Assembly (NCBI GenBank): GCA_947447895.1
Contig: CANFLM010000017.1
Coordinates: 1-39,947 of the forward strand
DNA: 39,947 bases
DNA from: Hyphomicrobiales bacterium
GTDB lineage: Bacteria; Pseudomonadota; Alphaproteobacteria; Rhizobiales; Beijerinckiaceae
Reading direction: 5' to 3'
Notes under the pieces: generated by a model
What the model was told of the DNA's origin: nothing
Databases searched by the model: none
What the model saw: the letters and a program-made list of their open reading frames with translations, nothing else
Position numbers and translations under genes: made by a program
Shown here: piece after piece, positions 37,433 to 39,947 of the stretch
Numbering within the stretch: position 1 is the first letter of the stretch
How the letters are laid out: each line of letters starts with the position of its first letter

Positions 37433-37447
37433 TTAACCGTTCATTAA
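37433..37447. promoter_or_regulatory. CtrA-type binding box (TTAA-N7-TTAA)
   Basis: TTAACCGTTCATTAA matches the full CtrA consensus TTAA-N7-TTAA. Two more TTAA half-sites flank it at 37424-37427 and 37450-37453, and TATACA (37471-37476) could be the -10 of a promoter for the TPR lipoprotein. It lies 46 bases upstream of that gene's start in the 195-base divergent interval with the aminopeptidase gene. Binding is inferred from consensus and lineage. Confidence 0.6.
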
Positions 37448-37492
37448 CGTTAAATTGTCATTATTTTCATTATACAGAGGTATTAGCAGGTC

Positions 37493-38245
37493 ATGAAACC
37501 ATTTTACAAATACGAGCCATTCAAAAATCAGTTTTTCAAAATATGCTTTGTGTTGCTGGTGGGTGGTCCACTCTTGGCGGGCTGCAACAGCTTTGGCAAT
37601 TCTGTCGGTTCCCAGCCTGCGATCAGTGCCTATAATTTCGAGAATATGAGCGACAAGGAGCGTCAGGATCTGGCGCAAGCCTATCAGCAGCAGCCGAAAA
37701 GCCGGCGTTTGGCGCTGGCCTATGCTGCCAGCCTGAAGGTGACGGGCCAGAGCGCGCAAGCGGTGGCAGTGCTGGAAAAGCTGACAATCCACTATCCTGA
37801 GGACAAGGAAGTTCTGTCGGCCTTCGGCAAATCGCTGATCGATGTCGGAAGGGCCAGTCAGGCCGAGGAGGTGTTGGGCAATGCCCATGCGCCGGACCAG
37901 CCCGACTGGACGATCCTGTCGGCGCAGGGGGTGGCCGCCGACCAGCAGAATGACCACCAACGGGCCCAGAGTTTCTACAAAGCCGCTCTGGCTATTATAC
38001 CAAATGAACCAAGCATTCTGACAAATATGGGCCTGTCCTACGCTTTGTCGGGCGATCTTGTGGAGGCCGAAAAGAAATTGCGCCTGGCGATGGACAGCCA
38101 ACAGGCCAGCCTGACGACCCGCAAAAATCTGGCAATGGTTCTTGCCCTGCGCGGCAAGCCCGCCGAGGCCAAAACCATTGTGGCGCAGGATATGCCAGCA
38201 AACGAGGTGGATCGGTTCATCAGCCAGTTCAAACGCGGCAAATGA
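37493..38245 (+). CDS. TadD-like tetratricopeptide-repeat lipoprotein
   Basis: A 250-aa lipoprotein with a signal sequence (residues 1-30: KNQFFKICFVLLVGGPLLAGC core) and lipobox LAGC with Cys about 31, followed by four to five TPR units (about 60-235), including IPNEPSILTNMGLSYALSGDLVEAEKKLRLAM. This is the architecture of TadD, the Flp/Tad pilus assembly lipoprotein, and of some other outer-membrane TPR proteins. No tad/cpa genes are nearby, so the link to pili rests on architecture and the upstream CtrA box. AGCAGG lies just before ATG 37493. Confidence 0.8.
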   Translation: MKPFYKYEPFKNQFFKICFVLLVGGPLLAGCNSFGNSVGSQPAISAYNFENMSDKERQDLAQAYQQQPKSRRLALAYAASLKVTGQSAQAVAVLEKLTIHYPEDKEVLSAFGKSLIDVGRASQAEEVLGNAHAPDQPDWTILSAQGVAADQQNDHQRAQSFYKAALAIIPNEPSILTNMGLSYALSGDLVEAEKKLRLAMDSQQASLTTRKNLAMVLALRGKPAEAKTIVAQDMPANEVDRFISQFKRGK

Positions 38246-38270
38246 GTTTTTGCTGACAAAAACGGTTTTT
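38246..38270 (+). terminator. Possible intrinsic terminator after the TPR lipoprotein gene
   Basis: GTTTTTG (38246-38252), loop CTGA and CAAAAAC (38257-38263) form a 7-bp stem directly after the stop codon, followed by GGTTTTT. The stem is weak in G+C, so termination efficiency is uncertain. Confidence 0.45.
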
Positions 38271-38282
38271 CGCACTCAAGAC

Positions 38283-38310
38283 TTGCGTCAACGCGCATGA
38301 TCCCTATAGT
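38283..38310 (+). promoter_or_regulatory. Candidate promoter of argG
   Basis: TTGCGT (38283-38288) and TATAGT (38305-38310) are spaced by 16 bases, in the 159-base interval upstream of argG. Together with the hairpin at 38343-38371 this would give a leader of about 90 bases. The assignment rests on pattern only. Confidence 0.45.
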
Positions 38311-38342
38311 CCGCCTCACTTTTCGATTGGGGATGCGCCCCG

Positions 38343-38371
38343 GGGAGCCGCGCGGTCAAGTTGCGGCTCCC
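38343..38371 (+). promoter_or_regulatory. Leader hairpin upstream of argG
   Basis: GGGAGCCGC (38343-38351) and GCGGCTCCC (38363-38371) form a perfect, G+C-rich 9-bp stem with an 11-base loop. It ends 33 bases before the argG start. No T-run follows. It may stabilise the message or act as an attenuation element; no known riboswitch pattern was recognised. Confidence 0.5.
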
Positions 38372-38404
38372 GATGATGCAGAGCGATGAGTCAGGAACAG
38401 AACA

Positions 38405-39637
38405 ATGGCCGAAAAGCGCGTCAATAAAGTCGTGCTCGCTTATTCAGGCGGGCTTGATACCTCGATTATTCTGAAATGGCTGCAAACCACCTATGGTTGC
38501 GAAGTGGTGACTTTCACTGCCGATCTCGGCCAGGGTGAGGAATTGGGTCCGGCGCGCGACAAGGCGTTGCTGATGGGCATCAAGCCTGAGAATATTTTCA
38601 TCGAGGACGTCCGCGAGGAATTTGTCCGTGATTACGTGTTCCCGATGTTCCGCGCCAATGCCCATTACGAGGGCGTGTATCTGCTCGGGACATCGATTGC
38701 CCGTCCGTTGATTGCCAAAAAGCAGATCGAGATTGCCGAAAAAGTCGGTGCCGATGCGGTGTCGCATGGCGCGACCGGCAAGGGCAATGACCAGGTGCGA
38801 TTCGAACTGGGCTATTATGCCCTGAAGCCCGATATCACCATCATCGCGCCTTGGCGTGAATGGGATCTGACCTCGCGCACCAAATTGCTGGAATTTGCCG
38901 AGCAGAACCAGATTCCGATTGCCAAGGACAAGCGCGGCGAAGCTCCCTTCTCGGTTGATGCCAATCTGCTGCATGCCTCTTCCGAGGGCAAGGTGCTGGA
39001 AGATCCGGCCGTCGAAGTGCCCGATTACGTTTATTCGCGCACGATCGGGCCTGAAAATGCGCCCGACAAGGTCACCACCATCAGCATCGATTTTGCCAAA
39101 GGCGATGCAGTGGCGATCAATGGCGAGGCGATGTCTCCGGCAACAATTCTGGCCAAGCTCAATAAATTGGGCAAGGAAAACGGCATCGGCCGGCTCGATC
39201 TGGTCGAAAACCGCTTTGTCGGCATGAAATCGCGCGGCATGTATGAAACGCCGGGCGGCACCATTCTGGCGGTGGCGCATCGTGGCATCGAGTCGATCAC
39301 CCTCGATCGCGGCGCGGGCCATCTCAAAGACGAATTGATGCCGAAATATGCCGAACTGATCTATAACGGTTTCTGGTTCTCGCCCGAGCGCGAGATGCTG
39401 CAAGCCCTGATCGACCATTCTCAGGCAGCGGTGACCGGACGCGTCACTTTGAAGCTCTACAAAGGCAATTGCTGGGTTATCGGCCGTGAAAGCCCCTATT
39501 CGCTCTATGATCAGGATCTGGTGACCTTCGAGGAAGGCGCCGTCGCCTATGACCACCGCGATGCGCAGGGCTTTATCCGTCTCAATGCCTTGCGGTTGCG
39601 GACGCTTGGCATGCGCAAGCGTAAAATGGGCGTTTAA
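38405..39637 (+). CDS. argG: Argininosuccinate synthase
   Basis: Joins citrulline and aspartate using ATP, the seventh step of arginine synthesis. The 410-aa product has the ATP pyrophosphatase P-loop [17 protein letters not shown] (about residues 9-25), [22 protein letters not shown], and [19 protein letters not shown], all signatures of the family. Length is typical of the alphaproteobacterial type. It stands alone, with a structured leader and a 162-base gap to typA. Confidence 0.97.
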   Translation: MAEKRVNKVVLAYSGGLDTSIILKWLQTTYGCEVVTFTADLGQGEELGPARDKALLMGIKPENIFIEDVREEFVRDYVFPMFRANAHYEGVYLLGTSIARPLIAKKQIEIAEKVGADAVSHGATGKGNDQVRFELGYYALKPDITIIAPWREWDLTSRTKLLEFAEQNQIPIAKDKRGEAPFSVDANLLHASSEGKVLEDPAVEVPDYVYSRTIGPENAPDKVTTISIDFAKGDAVAINGEAMSPATILAKLNKLGKENGIGRLDLVENRFVGMKSRGMYETPGGTILAVAHRGIESITLDRGAGHLKDELMPKYAELIYNGFWFSPEREMLQALIDHSQAAVTGRVTLKLYKGNCWVIGRESPYSLYDQDLVTFEEGAVAYDHRDAQGFIRLNALRLRTLGMRKRKMGV

Positions 39638-39751
39638 GCTGTTCAGGACTGCAATCAGGACATAGCGGGAATTTAAAACCGGTTTCCAGCCAGAGATTGG
39701 TTGCCTTTTCCCTTAAAATCCTTTATGTGCAGCGCAATATTGACTTGGTTG

Positions 39752-39777
39752 CACCCGGCTTCCCGTGAAGTCGGGTG
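39752..39777 (+). promoter_or_regulatory. Leader hairpin upstream of typA
   Basis: CACCCGGCTTC (39752-39762) and GAAGTCGGGTG (39767-39777) pair over 11 bp with a single G-T wobble and a four-base loop CCGT. It ends 22 bases before the typA start, next to the ribosome-binding AGGA. TTGACT at 39740-39745 lies just upstream but has no clear -10. The remainder of the argG-typA gap shows no gene. Confidence 0.5.
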
Positions 39778-39799
39778 TTGTCGTTCGAGAGGAAGTACA

Positions 39800-39947
39800 A
39801 TGGCACTGCGGAATATCGCGATCATCGCGCACGTTGACCACGGCAAGACCACGCTGGTGGATAAGCTTCTCGCCCAGTCCGGCACGTTTCGTGAAAACCA
39901 GAAAGTGGCCGAACGCGCCATGGACTCCAACGATCTGGAGCGCGAGC
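39800..39947 (+). CDS. typA: Ribosome-associated GTPase TypA/BipA, N-terminal part (partial)
   Basis: The gene begins at ATG 39800 and runs off the window. The 49 visible residues, starting [24 protein letters not shown], carry the G1 P-loop AHVDHGKTT of translational GTPases, and the following [24 protein letters not shown] is specific to TypA/BipA (LepA and EF-G differ here). The family aids 50S assembly and growth at low temperature. AGGA lies about 6 bases upstream, after a strong leader hairpin. Confidence 0.95.
   Translation, partial: MALRNIAIIAHVDHGKTTLVDKLLAQSGTFRENQKVAERAMDSNDLERE

Noticed and set aside
38444-39556. 370-codon open frame antisense to argG
   Set aside because: argG is unmistakable over its full length; the antisense frame is the mirror of its codon bias.

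Overview
The window is a contiguous stretch of an alphaproteobacterial chromosome centred on its replication origin. The evidence is the gene order leuS-lptE-holA / parB-parA-rsmG-mnmG-mnmE-rho-hemJ-hemE / oriC / ppsR-maf-coaE-dnaQ, the dnaK-dnaJ-pyrF-DUF1330-dapB-gpmA block, three perfect parS palindromes, GANTC (CcrM-type) sites in the origin and a TTAA-N7-TTAA CtrA-type box. The order resembles Caulobacterales and Hyphomicrobiales, but the sequence alone does not fix a family. Coding density is very high. I see no insertion sequence, prophage, CRISPR array, rRNA or tRNA, and no interval that looks foreign.

Layout. 1-1680 (plus strand): 3' end of leuS, lptE, holA. 1684-10333 (minus strand, pointing away from the origin): parB, parA, rsmG, mnmG, mnmE, rho, hemJ, hemE in reverse order. 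Copies of TGTTTCACGTGAAACA lie inside rsmG and between mnmG and mnmE. 10334-10738: non-coding origin region with DnaA-box-like sequences, A+T-rich segments, five GANTC sites and a third parS. 10739-13521 (plus strand): ppsR, maf, coaE, dnaQ, mostly overlapping end to start; aroE, often found in this cluster, is absent. 13512-19321 (minus strand): dnaK, dnaJ, pyrF, a DUF1330 gene, dapB, gpmA. 19585-21090 (minus strand): a DUF2244 gene and an Ada-type methyltransferase/regulator. 21118-24659 (plus strand): nth, then a tightly coupled GST-queG-SDR trio. 24647-30052 (minus strand): mutS, yifB/comM, olsB-like. 30171-32648 (plus strand): hrpB. 32651-33487 (minus strand): secreted DUF1194/vWA protein. 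33617-34561 (plus strand): ghrA-like reductase. 34578-37297 (minus strand): leucyl aminopeptidase, MarR regulator, NlpC/P60 hydrolase. 37493 to the end (plus strand): TadD-like TPR lipoprotein, argG and the 5' end of typA.

How the parts fit. oriC, parABS, holA and dnaQ are replication and segregation functions, and nearby genes point mostly away from the origin. mnmE, mnmG and queG modify wobble uridine or wobble guanine of tRNA, and rsmG methylates 16S rRNA. mutS, nth and the Ada-type protein repair DNA. dnaK/dnaJ are the Hsp70 pair.

No clearly new multi-gene system is visible. The points most worth checking are in non-coding DNA: the oriC architecture, a palindrome before hemE, structured leaders before rho, argG and typA, a CtrA-type box before the TPR lipoprotein gene, and a direct-repeat operator candidate before the MarR gene.
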